Of a stretch of 64,000 nt of DNA, positions 9,201 through 17,135 are shown one piece after another; the stretch's first letter is position 1, and every line of letters begins with the position of its first letter. The translations under genes were made by a program, and so were the position numbers. Source of the stretch: Sediminicola sp035798135 (GTDB lineage: Bacteria > Bacteroidota > Bacteroidia > Flavobacteriales > Flavobacteriaceae); assembly GCA_035798135.1 (NCBI GenBank), contig JAPFBR010000004.1:186001-250000 (forward strand), read 5' to 3'. The notes beneath the pieces were generated by a model. It ran no database searches. It had not been told where the DNA came from and saw only the letters and a program-made list of their open reading frames with translations.

Positions 9201-9530
9201 ACAGTGCAGATCAACAACTCTGATTACTATTTTAGTAATGTATTGTTCGGACCATCTGAATTACAAATTTACGATGCCACTACTTTGAGGTTACAGGAAT
9301 TATCTTTAGGATATTCTTTACCTAAAAAGCATTTGGATAATACTCCCTTTGGATCAGTAAGCTTTACAGTAACTGGATTCAACATGTGGTACAAGGCCTT
9401 TAATGTGCCTGATGGAACTAACTTTGACCCCAATGTTGCAGGTGTAGGTGTAGGAAACGGTATTGGATTCGATTTTCTTAATGGACCTAGTTCCAAGAGA
9501 TATGGATTTAGTGTAAAGGCTACCTTTTAA
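6276..9530 (+). CDS. SusC/RagA-family TonB-dependent outer membrane receptor
   Basis: Outer membrane barrel that imports a nutrient together with its SusD-type lid, powered by TonB. The 1084-residue protein starts at the ATG at 6276, giving the signal peptide MKTKLNGILTLLLAFVVHLTFAQ. A carboxypeptidase-regulatory-like domain follows (ISGTVTDQDGLPLPGVNI), then a plug domain (about residues 105-240, with VVVTAQGIKRE, FIVDGVPF and NGVILITTKNG), then the barrel ending in an aromatic residue (GFSVKATF). It leads an operon with the SusD-like gene 26 bp downstream. The substrate cannot be read from the sequence; no glycosidase or polysaccharide lyase lies nearby, so a polysaccharide is not implied. 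Confidence 0.95.
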   Translation: MKTKLNGILTLLLAFVVHLTFAQDKTISGTVTDQDGLPLPGVNIVVLGTTNGTQTDFDGNYSIQGASGQTLLYTYIGQKEVRMAIGASNTINVQMSEDAQALEEVVVTAQGIKREKQALGYAVASIGSEDLEQKTEGDVGRVLRGKASGVNITSQSGLSGSGTSIVIRGFQSFSQNNQPLFIVDGVPFSSDTNTGGGFVDGNNGSSRFLDLDPNSIANVSVLKGLSAATLYGEQGKNGVILITTKNGSAGAARAKSEISVTTSYFFNEIASMPDYQNDYGNGFDQRFGWFFSNWGPNFKKDGVTGFGNTANFPSVYDLNTTDGTIRHPYATASGATGIPQAFPELANARYKWQPYNSVGDFFRVGGVSNVSVNANGSSDDGKLSYNASFGHLDDEGFTPGNNLTRNNIGIGGRAELSNKFSISGTMNYSRTDFKSPPVSASTGNGSFGDGSSVFGNLFFTPRSVDLIGLPFENPITKGSTYYRQNNSIQHPLWTVKNARNEQLTNRAFGNISTVYNLNDNLNLTYRFGYDVYNERNTNFQNKGGVDGSAATLSGIYQTWDNNNTIWDHSIILSGNYDLTEKLDVNVTAGGTTRSTNYDRQGVASSGQNVFGVLRHFNFDLQDEIQFTTYQNIAGLYAQADFGYDRMFYVTVNARNDWVSNQSKENRSLLYKGGSFSFIPTQAIEGLSSQGGLNYLKIRGGYGESAGFANGFPTSVDLNIDTQAFLNGDGQSVVTNSVSNTVANPNILPERYTEFEAGIESRWFNSRLSLDLSVYKRITKDLIVNRPLDPSTGGTLIQTNVGEIQGEGIEIDLGLDVFRSDKGGFNWSINSNFNANESVVTDLGADTELIIYTGFSNLGNAAIVGQPLGVIAGSRIARNANGEFLVSGSGNYIEEEVDENGLLPVIGDPNPDWTLNVTNNFSFQNFNLSFLLNHVQGGDFYTSTVATLLGRGLTTDTADRENVYVLPGIAPDGNPNTVQINNSDYYFSNVLFGPSELQIYDATTLRLQELSLGYSLPKKHLDNTPFGSVSFTVTGFNMWYKAFNVPDGTNFDPNVAGVGVGNGIGFDFLNGPSSKRYGFSVKATF

Positions 9531-9556
9531 TTTTAACAAAACAAAGTATCGAAATT

Positions 9557-11206
9557 ATGAAACAATTATTTAAAATATTTTGTATCGCAACGGTTCTTGG
9601 AGCTTCTTTACTTCAATCCTGCGAAACAACAGAACTGGACCTTAGGAAGAATCCTAATGCCCTGGCAGCGGACCAGGGAAACCCTGATTTTCTATTAAAT
9701 GGTATACAATTATCATTTACTTCTTTAGTAGAGAGTTTTGGTAGAACGGGTGCAGAACTTACCCGTATTGATTATATGTTTGGTAGAGATTACAGAAATG
9801 TATACAGCCCAGCCAATTTTGATGGGGAATGGACCTTGGCATATACTCAAATAAGAACAGATATCAAAGCTCTTACTCCTTTGGCAGAAGAAGCTGGACT
9901 AAACTATCATTTAGGAATGGCCCAATTTATAGAGGCTTATACCTTGATATCATTGGTTGATATGTTTGGAGATATTCCTTTTAGTGAGGCAAATTTAGGA
10001 TCTGAAAACTTCAATCCGAAATTAGATTCAGGTGCTGATGTGTATGCTGCTGCATTGGTTCTTATAGACGATGCAATCGCCAATTTTCAAGATGGTGGTG
10101 TTGCGGATCCACAAAATGACTTTTTCTACGACGGAGACGCCAGTAAATGGATAAAGGCTTGTAATACGTTAAAATTAAAGTTGTATATGACCAGTAGATT
10201 AGCTAATAGTGGTGCACTTGCAAGTTTTAACGCCATTATAACTTCTAACAACTATATTTCATCTACTGCAGACGACTTTCAATTCCAGTGGGGTGTAAAT
10301 GAAGTACAACCTGATACTAGACATCCAAGGTATAGCGCAAGTTATACTACTCAAGGTGGAACAGATTACATGTCCAATCATCAGATTGACTATATGAATC
10401 AGAATGATGATCCAAGGATACGTTACTACTACTACAGACAAAATGAGAATACACCTGGATCAGGTACAACACCTCCAGCATTGGAAACTTTGCAGTGTTC
10501 TTTACAAACTCCTCCATCACACTATACAGGTTTCCCATTTTGCTCTCTATCAAATGGATATTGGGGAAGAGATCACGGAAGTGATGAAGGAACACCACCA
10601 GATGGTTTCTTAAGATCTTTGACTGGGGTGTATCCTGCCGGAGGTAGATTTGACGATAGTACCTTTGACGGCCAATCTCAAGGCGATGGTGCTGGTGGTA
10701 ATGGAATTACTCCAATGCTATTGGCTTCATGGGTAGATTTTTGGAGAGCAGAAGCTGCCATGGTTAATAACAACCCAGTAGGTGCAAGAACTTTTCTTCT
10801 TGCAGGCCTTGCAAAATCTGTAGCTAAAGTGCAGTCTTTCGGAGCCTTGGATTCAAGTGCCGATCTATCAACAGCACCAACTGCTGGTGATGTTTCAGAT
10901 CACAGTGTTGCTATCGCTGCCGCTTTTGATGCAGACAGCACAGGTGGATGGAACGTTTTGGGACAGGAATTCTTTACCGCTTTGTATGGTAACGGAATTG
11001 ACGGATACAACTTCTATAGAAGAACTGGATTCCCCAACAACCTACAGCCCAGTTTAGAGGCACAACCAGGTTCTTTTATCAGGTCTGTGTTCTATTCCGC
11101 TAACTTTGTAAACAACAACTCTAGCGTGCAACAAAAAGCAGATCAAAACCAACAAGTATTTTGGGACACGAATCCTGCTTCACCAACATTTCCATTATCT
11201 AACTAA
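9557..11206 (+). CDS. SusD/RagB-family nutrient-binding outer membrane lipoprotein
   Basis: Surface lipoprotein that caps the SusC-like barrel and helps bind substrate. The 549-residue product has a lipoprotein signal (ASLLQSC, lipidated Cys22) and then TELDLRKNPNALAADQGNPDFLLNG, typical of the SusD-like_2 branch. The helical pattern expected for TPR-like repeats fills residues about 60-230, and an RAEAAM motif stands near residue 395. It sits between the SusC-like gene and a third lipoprotein gene (10 bp apart). Family is secure; substrate is unknown. Confidence 0.92.
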   Translation: MKQLFKIFCIATVLGASLLQSCETTELDLRKNPNALAADQGNPDFLLNGIQLSFTSLVESFGRTGAELTRIDYMFGRDYRNVYSPANFDGEWTLAYTQIRTDIKALTPLAEEAGLNYHLGMAQFIEAYTLISLVDMFGDIPFSEANLGSENFNPKLDSGADVYAAALVLIDDAIANFQDGGVADPQNDFFYDGDASKWIKACNTLKLKLYMTSRLANSGALASFNAIITSNNYISSTADDFQFQWGVNEVQPDTRHPRYSASYTTQGGTDYMSNHQIDYMNQNDDPRIRYYYYRQNENTPGSGTTPPALETLQCSLQTPPSHYTGFPFCSLSNGYWGRDHGSDEGTPPDGFLRSLTGVYPAGGRFDDSTFDGQSQGDGAGGNGITPMLLASWVDFWRAEAAMVNNNPVGARTFLLAGLAKSVAKVQSFGALDSSADLSTAPTAGDVSDHSVAIAAAFDADSTGGWNVLGQEFFTALYGNGIDGYNFYRRTGFPNNLQPSLEAQPGSFIRSVFYSANFVNNNSSVQQKADQNQQVFWDTNPASPTFPLSN

Positions 11207-11216
11207 ATAAAAGAAA

Positions 11217-12188
11217 ATGAAAAAAATATTATTAAAAATATCGACTGTTGCTCTGGCTTTGATAACCTTAGGTTGTTCAAGTGATGATAACGTAATAGAT
11301 ATAGTTGGCGCCAATCTAAGTACTGATCTCCCTTTTCTTAGAATTACAAGCCAAACAGGGAGAAGTTTGAACTTGTTTGATCAAAGTTCAACGTATACAG
11401 TAAATTTCGAATATCAAGAAATTGAGAATACAGCCGCCCTTGAAAAATTCGAACGGGTGGAATTCAGTATAAATTTCATTGATAATTTTGCTGATGGTGT
11501 TGATAATTCCAAACCAGCAGTTGCCTTTGGAGGTTTAAGCAAAAGTGACTTTTCACAATTGAGTCAATTTGGAATGCCAATTAGTTCTTTTGACTATTCC
11601 TTCGGGGAAGCCTTAACAGCATTGGGTCTTACTACTGCACAGGTGAATGGTGGTGACCAATTCCAATTAAACTGGACATTGTTCCTTACTGATGGTAGTT
11701 CTATTGATAGTTCAGACGTAAGTGGTAACATCAGTGCAGTTGGAGGATATTATTCAGCTCCTTACCAATCAAGAGCATCTATGGTATGTTTGTTTGAAGC
11801 ACCCGCTTTCTTTGTAGGAGACTACCAAATGGAGCAACTTACAGGTTTAGATCCATTTTACGGATCAGAAACTTTCGGTAGTCAAGTTGTGACTTTGAGT
11901 GCTACAGGACCTACACAAAGACAATTCAATTTCCTTTATTACCCAGGAAATTTTGATACAAATTACACCTTTACAATGAATTTCGTTTGTGACAGAATCA
12001 GCATGGTTGGTACTGGAGGTTTAGGTTGTGGCGGAAGTATTGGCCAAACAACTGGTGATACAGTAACCTTTTTTGATCAAAATCTTGTTGAGGACGATGT
12101 CATCGTATTGAGCATTACCGATTTTGATGGTGATGGCGGATGTGGTACAGGATCCAACCAGATTACCGTAAGGCTAACCAAACTTTAA
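11217..12188 (+). CDS. Lipoprotein of unknown function in the SusCD operon
   Basis: I do not recognise a named family. The 323-residue product has a lipobox (LITLGC, Cys20) followed by SSDD, an acidic start usual for exported Bacteroidota lipoproteins. The rest looks beta-rich, with many Gly, Ser, Thr and Phe residues and four or more cysteines (VCLFEAP, FVCDRIS, LGCGGS, GGCGTG) that might pair. It is the last gene before a terminator and lies 10 bp after the SusD-like gene. By position it may be a surface substrate-binding accessory like SusE/F, but that is inference from context. Confidence 0.8.
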   Translation: MKKILLKISTVALALITLGCSSDDNVIDIVGANLSTDLPFLRITSQTGRSLNLFDQSSTYTVNFEYQEIENTAALEKFERVEFSINFIDNFADGVDNSKPAVAFGGLSKSDFSQLSQFGMPISSFDYSFGEALTALGLTTAQVNGGDQFQLNWTLFLTDGSSIDSSDVSGNISAVGGYYSAPYQSRASMVCLFEAPAFFVGDYQMEQLTGLDPFYGSETFGSQVVTLSATGPTQRQFNFLYYPGNFDTNYTFTMNFVCDRISMVGTGGLGCGGSIGQTTGDTVTFFDQNLVEDDVIVLSITDFDGDGGCGTGSNQITVRLTKL

Positions 12189-12212
12189 AATTAGCTTAAC
12201 ATAATTCAGAAA

Positions 12213-12250
12213 GGCCACTACCATGAAAATGGATAGTGGCTTTTTTTTTA
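12213..12250 (+). terminator. Intrinsic terminator of the SusCD operon
   Basis: GCCACTA and TAGTGGC pair around a short loop (12214-12240), directly followed by nine T residues. It lies 25 bp after the third gene's stop and 40 bp before the next start, so it separates the SusCD operon from the arylsulfotransferase-like gene. Confidence 0.85.
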
Positions 12251-12289
12251 TATATTATAGCCCTAAAACGCTTAACTAAACCTCTTTAA

Positions 12290-13642
12290 ATGAAAACAAC
12301 TTTTTTTATCCCTAAAATTTCAATAGGGGTTCTACTTATATTAACCAGCATCTTAATACTTTCATGCGAAAAAAGCACCAATGAAATCATAGAGGAAGAA
12401 ACCATCGAACTAACCCCAGACCCCATACCTGAAGAAACAGGCGAGGAGGAGACAGCACCACCCATAAAGGTTGAAGGAGAAATAACTGTTTACGACCAAA
12501 GTGCAATGGAAGACTCCTATATCCTTGTCAATAACATTATGGGCGGAAAGGTCTTCTTAATTGACAAAACAGGAACCATAGTACAAAATTGGGAAATGGA
12601 ATATGGCATTGGGAACGACTGCACCCTTCTGGATAATGGTAAACTTTTAGCTCTTTTGAAAGATCCAAATGCGAAGATAACCTTTGGTGGATATGGAGGA
12701 ATTATTAGAATTCTGAACAAAGATTCCAGTGTTGAAAAGGAAATCATCTATTCTTCCGACAATAAAATAGCCCATCATGATATTGAAATGTTACCAAATG
12801 GCAATCTACTAGTATTGGTTTGGGAGAAAATCACGGCATCCGCTGCCTTGGAAAATGGATTTAACACAGAAAGGGAACTTTATCCAGAAGCTTTGATTGA
12901 AATAGATCCGAACACTGAAGATATAGTTTGGTCTTGGCACTCTATGGATCACATTGTTCAGGATCTGGACAATACTAAATTGAATTTTGGCAACATACCT
13001 GAAAACTTTAGGAAAATTGACATCAATTATGAGGAACGTGAGGACGCCAAAATAGATGGAGACATCATGCATGCAAACGGTATTACTTATGACCAGGAAA
13101 ATGATATCATATTTATGTCTGTCAATAATTTCAGTGAAATATGGGCAATAGACCATAGTACAACTACGGAAGAGGCCAAATCGTCCACTGGAGGTAATTT
13201 TGGATATGGTGGTGACCTACTCTATCGTTTTGGTAACCCTACAACCTATCAAAATACAAACGGAGCACGTCTTTTTTACAATATGCACAATCCTAACCTC
13301 ACCAACCAAAACCAATCCATGTTGGTGTACGCCAACCAAAATAATGTCTCACAATCAGAAGTGTTCGAATTTGATCTGAACAGTCTTATTTTAGATTTTG
13401 ACACCAATAACGAACCCCTTATAAACTGGAGCTATACCAATCCAGATCTATACAGTCGTATCGTATCCAGTGCCATAAGGCAGAAAAATGGGAATACATT
13501 AATCACTGATAGTGATACCGGAATAATTGAGGTATCCCCGGATGGAACCATAGTCTGGGAGTTCAAAGGCCCTGGTCTATTTTGGAGGGCATACCCCTTA
13601 TCCAAGGATGAAATTGCCATCCAATCTTTGAATTTAAATTAA
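12290..13642 (+). CDS. Arylsulfotransferase (ASST)-like beta-propeller lipoprotein
   Basis: The 450-residue product has a lipobox (ILILSC, Cys26), an acidic Pro/Glu-rich linker (about residues 30-62) and then propeller-like repeats with the ASST flavour: LIDKTGTIVQNWEM, HHDIEMLPNGNLLVL, ALIEIDPNTEDIVWSWH, DIMHANGITYDQENDIIF and DSDTGIIEVSPDGTIVWEF. Known ASST enzymes move sulfate between phenols in the periplasm through a catalytic histidine; several His residues here (HHD, SWHSMDH, MHANG) are candidates, but I cannot say which is catalytic. No DsbA/DsbB-like partner is nearby, unlike enterobacterial ASST clusters. Family fair, activity unproven. Confidence 0.75.
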   Translation: MKTTFFIPKISIGVLLILTSILILSCEKSTNEIIEEETIELTPDPIPEETGEEETAPPIKVEGEITVYDQSAMEDSYILVNNIMGGKVFLIDKTGTIVQNWEMEYGIGNDCTLLDNGKLLALLKDPNAKITFGGYGGIIRILNKDSSVEKEIIYSSDNKIAHHDIEMLPNGNLLVLVWEKITASAALENGFNTERELYPEALIEIDPNTEDIVWSWHSMDHIVQDLDNTKLNFGNIPENFRKIDINYEEREDAKIDGDIMHANGITYDQENDIIFMSVNNFSEIWAIDHSTTTEEAKSSTGGNFGYGGDLLYRFGNPTTYQNTNGARLFYNMHNPNLTNQNQSMLVYANQNNVSQSEVFEFDLNSLILDFDTNNEPLINWSYTNPDLYSRIVSSAIRQKNGNTLITDSDTGIIEVSPDGTIVWEFKGPGLFWRAYPLSKDEIAIQSLNLN

Positions 13643-13801
13643 AAAAAACTATTTTTACATGCAAAATAACTGATTATATTCTATACTCTCTTTTGTTCTT
13701 CCACTGGATATTACCATAAATTGAGCAGTAAGATAATATTCCAACTAATTTATATTCAACATTCAATTGTTATTTATTGAAAAAAATACTAATTAAAAAA
13801 A

Positions 13802-14533
13802 ATGAAGAGAACAATTTTATTACCCTTAGCATTACTATTTTTCTATACAGGGTCCTTTGCCCAAGGAGCTGTAAACAACAAATTGGATAACTTTACGGGA
13901 AATGGTTATGCAGGAGCTGCTTTTTCTGAAATGAGGAAAAAATTAAATACCCCTTCAGATTTGGAAACTGTAGGTTCTGTTTATATAGACGATCGTTTCC
14001 TTCCTTGCACAGTTTACTACAATGATGAAGCAATAGGGGATTTTTACTATCGACACAATGCTTTTAATGACGAAGTGGAAATAAAAGACACACAATTGGG
14101 GGAAGAGCCCGAGAGTTCTTTGGCCACCATAAAGGAACTTAGACTTGTTGATGGGAAAGACAATAAAGAATTGGCTCTAAAAGCCTATCAGAACAAAAAG
14201 GATATTGTTCGCAATGGATATTTATATCAGCTCCATGATGGAGAAAAATATGACCTGTTTTTTAAAAACAATGTAAAGTACACCGAAGGCACCCATCCTA
14301 TAAATTCTATGGTAAAGGCTACCCCAAATAAATTCTCCCATTTTACAGATTTTTATTTCATGAAAAATGGGGATAAGTTGGCGTATTATATTGAGCACAA
14401 AAAAAGTCAGTTTTTGAGAGAATTTGAAAAGGATAAAAGAGATTCGCTTGCTTCGTATATCAAGGAAGAAAAAATCAACCTTAGAAAAGAGGAAGACCTG
14501 ATGAAGGTTTTCACTTATCTTAATTCGATCTAA
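13802..14533 (+). CDS. Secreted protein of unknown function, tandem paralog A
   Basis: No known family recognised. The 243-residue product has a Sec signal peptide (MKRTILLPLALLFFYTGSFAQ). Its central block, FLPCTVYYNDEAIGDFYYRH then NAFNDEVEIK, and its C-terminal block, NSMVKATPNKFSHFTDFYF, closely match the next gene, so the two are tandem duplicates. The C-terminal 60 residues are highly charged and probably helical, ending KEEDLMKVFTYLNSI. It is isolated by a terminator downstream. No catalytic motif is visible. Confidence 0.82.
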   Translation: MKRTILLPLALLFFYTGSFAQGAVNNKLDNFTGNGYAGAAFSEMRKKLNTPSDLETVGSVYIDDRFLPCTVYYNDEAIGDFYYRHNAFNDEVEIKDTQLGEEPESSLATIKELRLVDGKDNKELALKAYQNKKDIVRNGYLYQLHDGEKYDLFFKNNVKYTEGTHPINSMVKATPNKFSHFTDFYFMKNGDKLAYYIEHKKSQFLREFEKDKRDSLASYIKEEKINLRKEEDLMKVFTYLNSI

Positions 14534-14560
14534 CGTATTAAAACAAAATTCCACCAGTGT

Positions 14561-14596
14561 AAAAAACCTTTAGGCCAGTCCTAAAGGTTTTTTTTT
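14561..14596 (+). terminator. Intrinsic terminator after tandem paralog A
   Basis: AACCTTTAGG and CCTAAAGGTT form a 10-bp perfect stem (14565-14574 with 14580-14589), extended by A residues on the left pairing with the T run on the right. It separates the two paralogs, so they are probably transcribed independently. Confidence 0.85.
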
Positions 14597-14687
14597 CTAT
14601 TTTACTTTAGCATTTTTTTATAAGTCGAATTCCTTGTGTTTTTTTGATTTTTAGTACCTTACAACTTAACTTATTTATTCACGTAGA

Positions 14688-15488
14688 ATGAAAATGTCAA
14701 CTTCTCAATCATGTTATATTAAGCCGTTCTTTATCGTGCTATTTGCGGTAATGTATACGCTGCCGATGGCGTCTCAAAGCACTATAAACTATAGCACCTC
14801 TTCCAGGCCTACCAGTGATGCAGGTATGGAGGCTGTGGCAAATTTTATGACGCGAAGAAATCCCTCCAATGATTTTTTATTCAATAATGTCAGAAATGGA
14901 GAAGTCGCTGTAGATTGGAAAAAAGCCAATGGTTCCCCATACTTAAATGAAAACTTTGCTCCCTGTACACTCTATTCCAACAAGGAATTGCTCGGCAGTT
15001 TTTTCTTCCGCTACAACGCCTATAATGACGAATTGGAATTAAAGGAGAGTTTGAACGATCCGCAGGTATCCTCCTTGATAAAAGACAATCAATTTAGGTT
15101 ATCAGATGGATCTGGCACTTATATGTATGTCACACTTGTTTCCAAAAAAAATGAACATTCAGAAGGTTACCTTAATCTTATAGTGCCCGGAGACCGGTTT
15201 AAATTGTTTCGTAAAGACTTCGTAAAGTTTAAAAAAGGGGCAGCAGCTGCCAACTCCATGGTAAAGTCCACCCCTGACAAGTTTACCAACTTCGCAGAAT
15301 ATTACTATGCGGACAATAATGACCAAAATCAGAAAGCATATATTCTGGAAAACAATCTTAAAAACTTTTTGAATTCCTTGAAAAAAGAAGAGAGGGGCAA
15401 AATAAAATCTATCATCAAGGAGCAAAATATCAACACCAAAAAAGAGGCAGACCTTATCGTTCTTTTTAAGTCCATCAATACCCTGTGA
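14688..15488 (+). CDS. Secreted protein of unknown function, tandem paralog B
   Basis: The 266-residue product has a signal peptide ending near PMASQS; an alternative ATG two codons in gives nearly the same protein. It shares with the preceding gene FAPCTLYSNKELLGSFFFRY and NAYNDELELKE (central) and NSMVKSTPDKFTNFAEYYY plus IKEQNINTKKEADLIVLFKS (C-terminal). The shared cysteine in PCT and the NAxNDE motif are the best-kept points. Function is unknown; the pattern suggests a periplasmic or surface protein. It ends 62 bp before rlmB. Confidence 0.82.
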   Translation: MKMSTSQSCYIKPFFIVLFAVMYTLPMASQSTINYSTSSRPTSDAGMEAVANFMTRRNPSNDFLFNNVRNGEVAVDWKKANGSPYLNENFAPCTLYSNKELLGSFFFRYNAYNDELELKESLNDPQVSSLIKDNQFRLSDGSGTYMYVTLVSKKNEHSEGYLNLIVPGDRFKLFRKDFVKFKKGAAAANSMVKSTPDKFTNFAEYYYADNNDQNQKAYILENNLKNFLNSLKKEERGKIKSIIKEQNINTKKEADLIVLFKSINTL

Positions 15489-15538
15489 TATTCCTTTATT
15501 TAAATTGTGACTACAAATTATAAGATGGTTTTTTATTT

Positions 15539-15546
15539 TACCTTTG
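15539..15546 (+). promoter_or_regulatory. -7 element immediately upstream of rlmB
   Basis: TACCTTTG at 15539-15546 is an exact TAnnTTTG match. The rlmB ATG follows after only four bases, so transcription would begin at or next to the start codon. I see no convincing TTG at the -33 spacing. Confidence 0.45.
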
Positions 15547-15550
15547 CCCC

Positions 15551-16294
15551 ATGAAAAATGAGGACTACCAAATATTTGGAATACGGGCAATTATAGAAGC
15601 TATAAACGCCGATAAATCATTGGATAAGGTATTTATCCAAAAAGGACTGAAAGGCGATCTCATCAAGGAAATGGAAACCCTGGTCCGCAAAAATGGCATA
15701 GGCTTCTCTTATGTTCCCGTGGAAAAACTCAACCGACTAACAAAAGGTAATCACCAAGGGGTCGTTGCCAGCATCTCCCCTATTTCCTTTTATGAAATGG
15801 AAGAACTGGTAGAAAAAGTATTGGCCAACGAACAAAAAATCCCCCTCTTTCTCTTATTGGACCAATTGTCCGATGTACGAAATTTTGGGGCCATTATAAG
15901 AACTGCGGAATGCACCGGAGTAGATGGAATCATCATACAAAAAAAAGGCGCCGCCCCTGTTACCGCAGACACTATAAAAACATCGGCCGGTGCGGCATTT
16001 AAAGTCCCCATAGCCAAGGTGGACCATTTAAAGGATGCCGTATTCTATTTGCAATCCTCGGGAGTGAAGGTTATTTGCGCCACTGAAAAAACAGAGAAAA
16101 CCATTTATGATGTTTCTTTTGAAGGACCTTGTGCCATAGTTATGGGTGCAGAGGATGTGGGAATCTCCCCTTCCATTCTAAAAGCTTCAGAGGAAACTGT
16201 AAAATTACCCCTTTTGGGCGAAATTGGATCGTTGAACGTTTCCGTAGCCTGTGGGGTATTCTTATACGAAGCAGTCAGACAGCGTTTAAAATAA
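15551..16294 (+). CDS. rlmB: 23S rRNA (guanosine-2'-O-)-methyltransferase, SpoU family
   Basis: Transfers a methyl group from S-adenosylmethionine to a 2'-OH of 23S rRNA (G2251 in E. coli). The 247-residue product has the N-terminal L30e-like substrate-binding domain (IFGIRAIIEAI) and the SpoU knot motifs: motif 1 with LDQLSDVRNFGAIIRTAE (Asn and Arg), motif 2 IVMGAEDVGIS, and motif 3 LPLLGEIGSLNVSVACGVFLYE. Length and motifs match RlmB; TrmH-like specificity cannot be fully excluded. It converges with the rhomboid gene two bases away. Confidence 0.92.
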   Translation: MKNEDYQIFGIRAIIEAINADKSLDKVFIQKGLKGDLIKEMETLVRKNGIGFSYVPVEKLNRLTKGNHQGVVASISPISFYEMEELVEKVLANEQKIPLFLLLDQLSDVRNFGAIIRTAECTGVDGIIIQKKGAAPVTADTIKTSAGAAFKVPIAKVDHLKDAVFYLQSSGVKVICATEKTEKTIYDVSFEGPCAIVMGAEDVGISPSILKASEETVKLPLLGEIGSLNVSVACGVFLYEAVRQRLK

Positions 16295-16296
16295 GT

Positions 16297-17043
16297 TTAG
16301 TCCTTGCCTTCCTCGGGTAAGGACTTTCTAAAATGATAGGTAATCTTTACCGAGGCCTCCTCTGTATGGCTTTGCTCATCCTTATGTTCTATAAAATTCC
16401 CATCGGCATCAAAGTGTCTTAGAAAGGGATCGTTTTCTTCATTAAAATCATCCTGCTCCCAATCATATTTCTTAACGGGAGGAGCATGTACCCTAATGGT
16501 TGACGCCAATACCAGTCCGGCGACAAACCCTCCTAAATGACCTTCCCAAGAGATCCCATCTTCAATGGGAAAAATATACCACAACAATCCTCCATAAATA
16601 AAAACCACTACCAAGGATAAGGCCACCAAACGATAATGTTTTGTGAAAATCCCCTTAAAAAATATAAAGCTTACCAACACATAGATCAGGCCACTGATCC
16701 CAATATGATAAGAGGGTCTCCCTATAGTCCAAGTAACCAAGCCCGAAATAAGAATGCCCCACAAGAGAACCCTTCCATAAATACTCTGATAGAAATAGAC
16801 CAATGCACCCAATAGAATGGCTATAGGAATAGTATTGTTATACAAATGCTCCACCGAACCATGTATCAACGGACTAAGTACCACTCCCTTTAGCCCGGAT
16901 AGTGTTCTGGGATAAATGCCCAGGTAGTGCAAATTGACCTGCAAACTCAACTCCAACCAAAAAACCAACCAAATGGTTAATACGGCCACTAAAGGAACCA
17001 CCAATACCGCATTCGAAAATTTGAAATATTTATCCTCGGACAT
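16297..17043 (-). CDS. Rhomboid-family intramembrane serine protease
   Basis: Membrane protease that cuts substrates within the bilayer by a Ser-His dyad. The 248-residue product has six hydrophobic segments. The catalytic serine is in GISG (Ser117) and the catalytic histidine in WEGHLGGF (His169). The HGSVEHLYNN motif near residues 61-70 supplies the conserved oxyanion-side His and Asn. A charged C-terminal tail (from about residue 190) faces the cytoplasm. It is convergent with rlmB. Substrates are unknown. Confidence 0.9.
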   Translation of the reverse strand: MSEDKYFKFSNAVLVVPLVAVLTIWLVFWLELSLQVNLHYLGIYPRTLSGLKGVVLSPLIHGSVEHLYNNTIPIAILLGALVYFYQSIYGRVLLWGILISGLVTWTIGRPSYHIGISGLIYVLVSFIFFKGIFTKHYRLVALSLVVVFIYGGLLWYIFPIEDGISWEGHLGGFVAGLVLASTIRVHAPPVKKYDWEQDDFNEENDPFLRHFDADGNFIEHKDEQSHTEEASVKITYHFRKSLPEEGKD

Positions 17044-17101
17044 CCCTACAATTTAAAGCTATTCCATCAATTTATCGACCAAAAATAAAAAACCTGATAA
17101 A

Positions 17102-17130
17102 TTGTCATCAAGATAATTGTTATACTTTTG
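17102..17130 (+). promoter_or_regulatory. Promoter of rarA, overlapping its start region
   Basis: TTG at 17102-17104 is followed after 18 bases by TACTTTTG at 17123-17130, an exact TAnnTTTG. The rarA ATG begins at 17136, five bases later, which predicts a leaderless or almost leaderless mRNA. Confidence 0.6.
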
Positions 17131-17135
17131 GGGCT

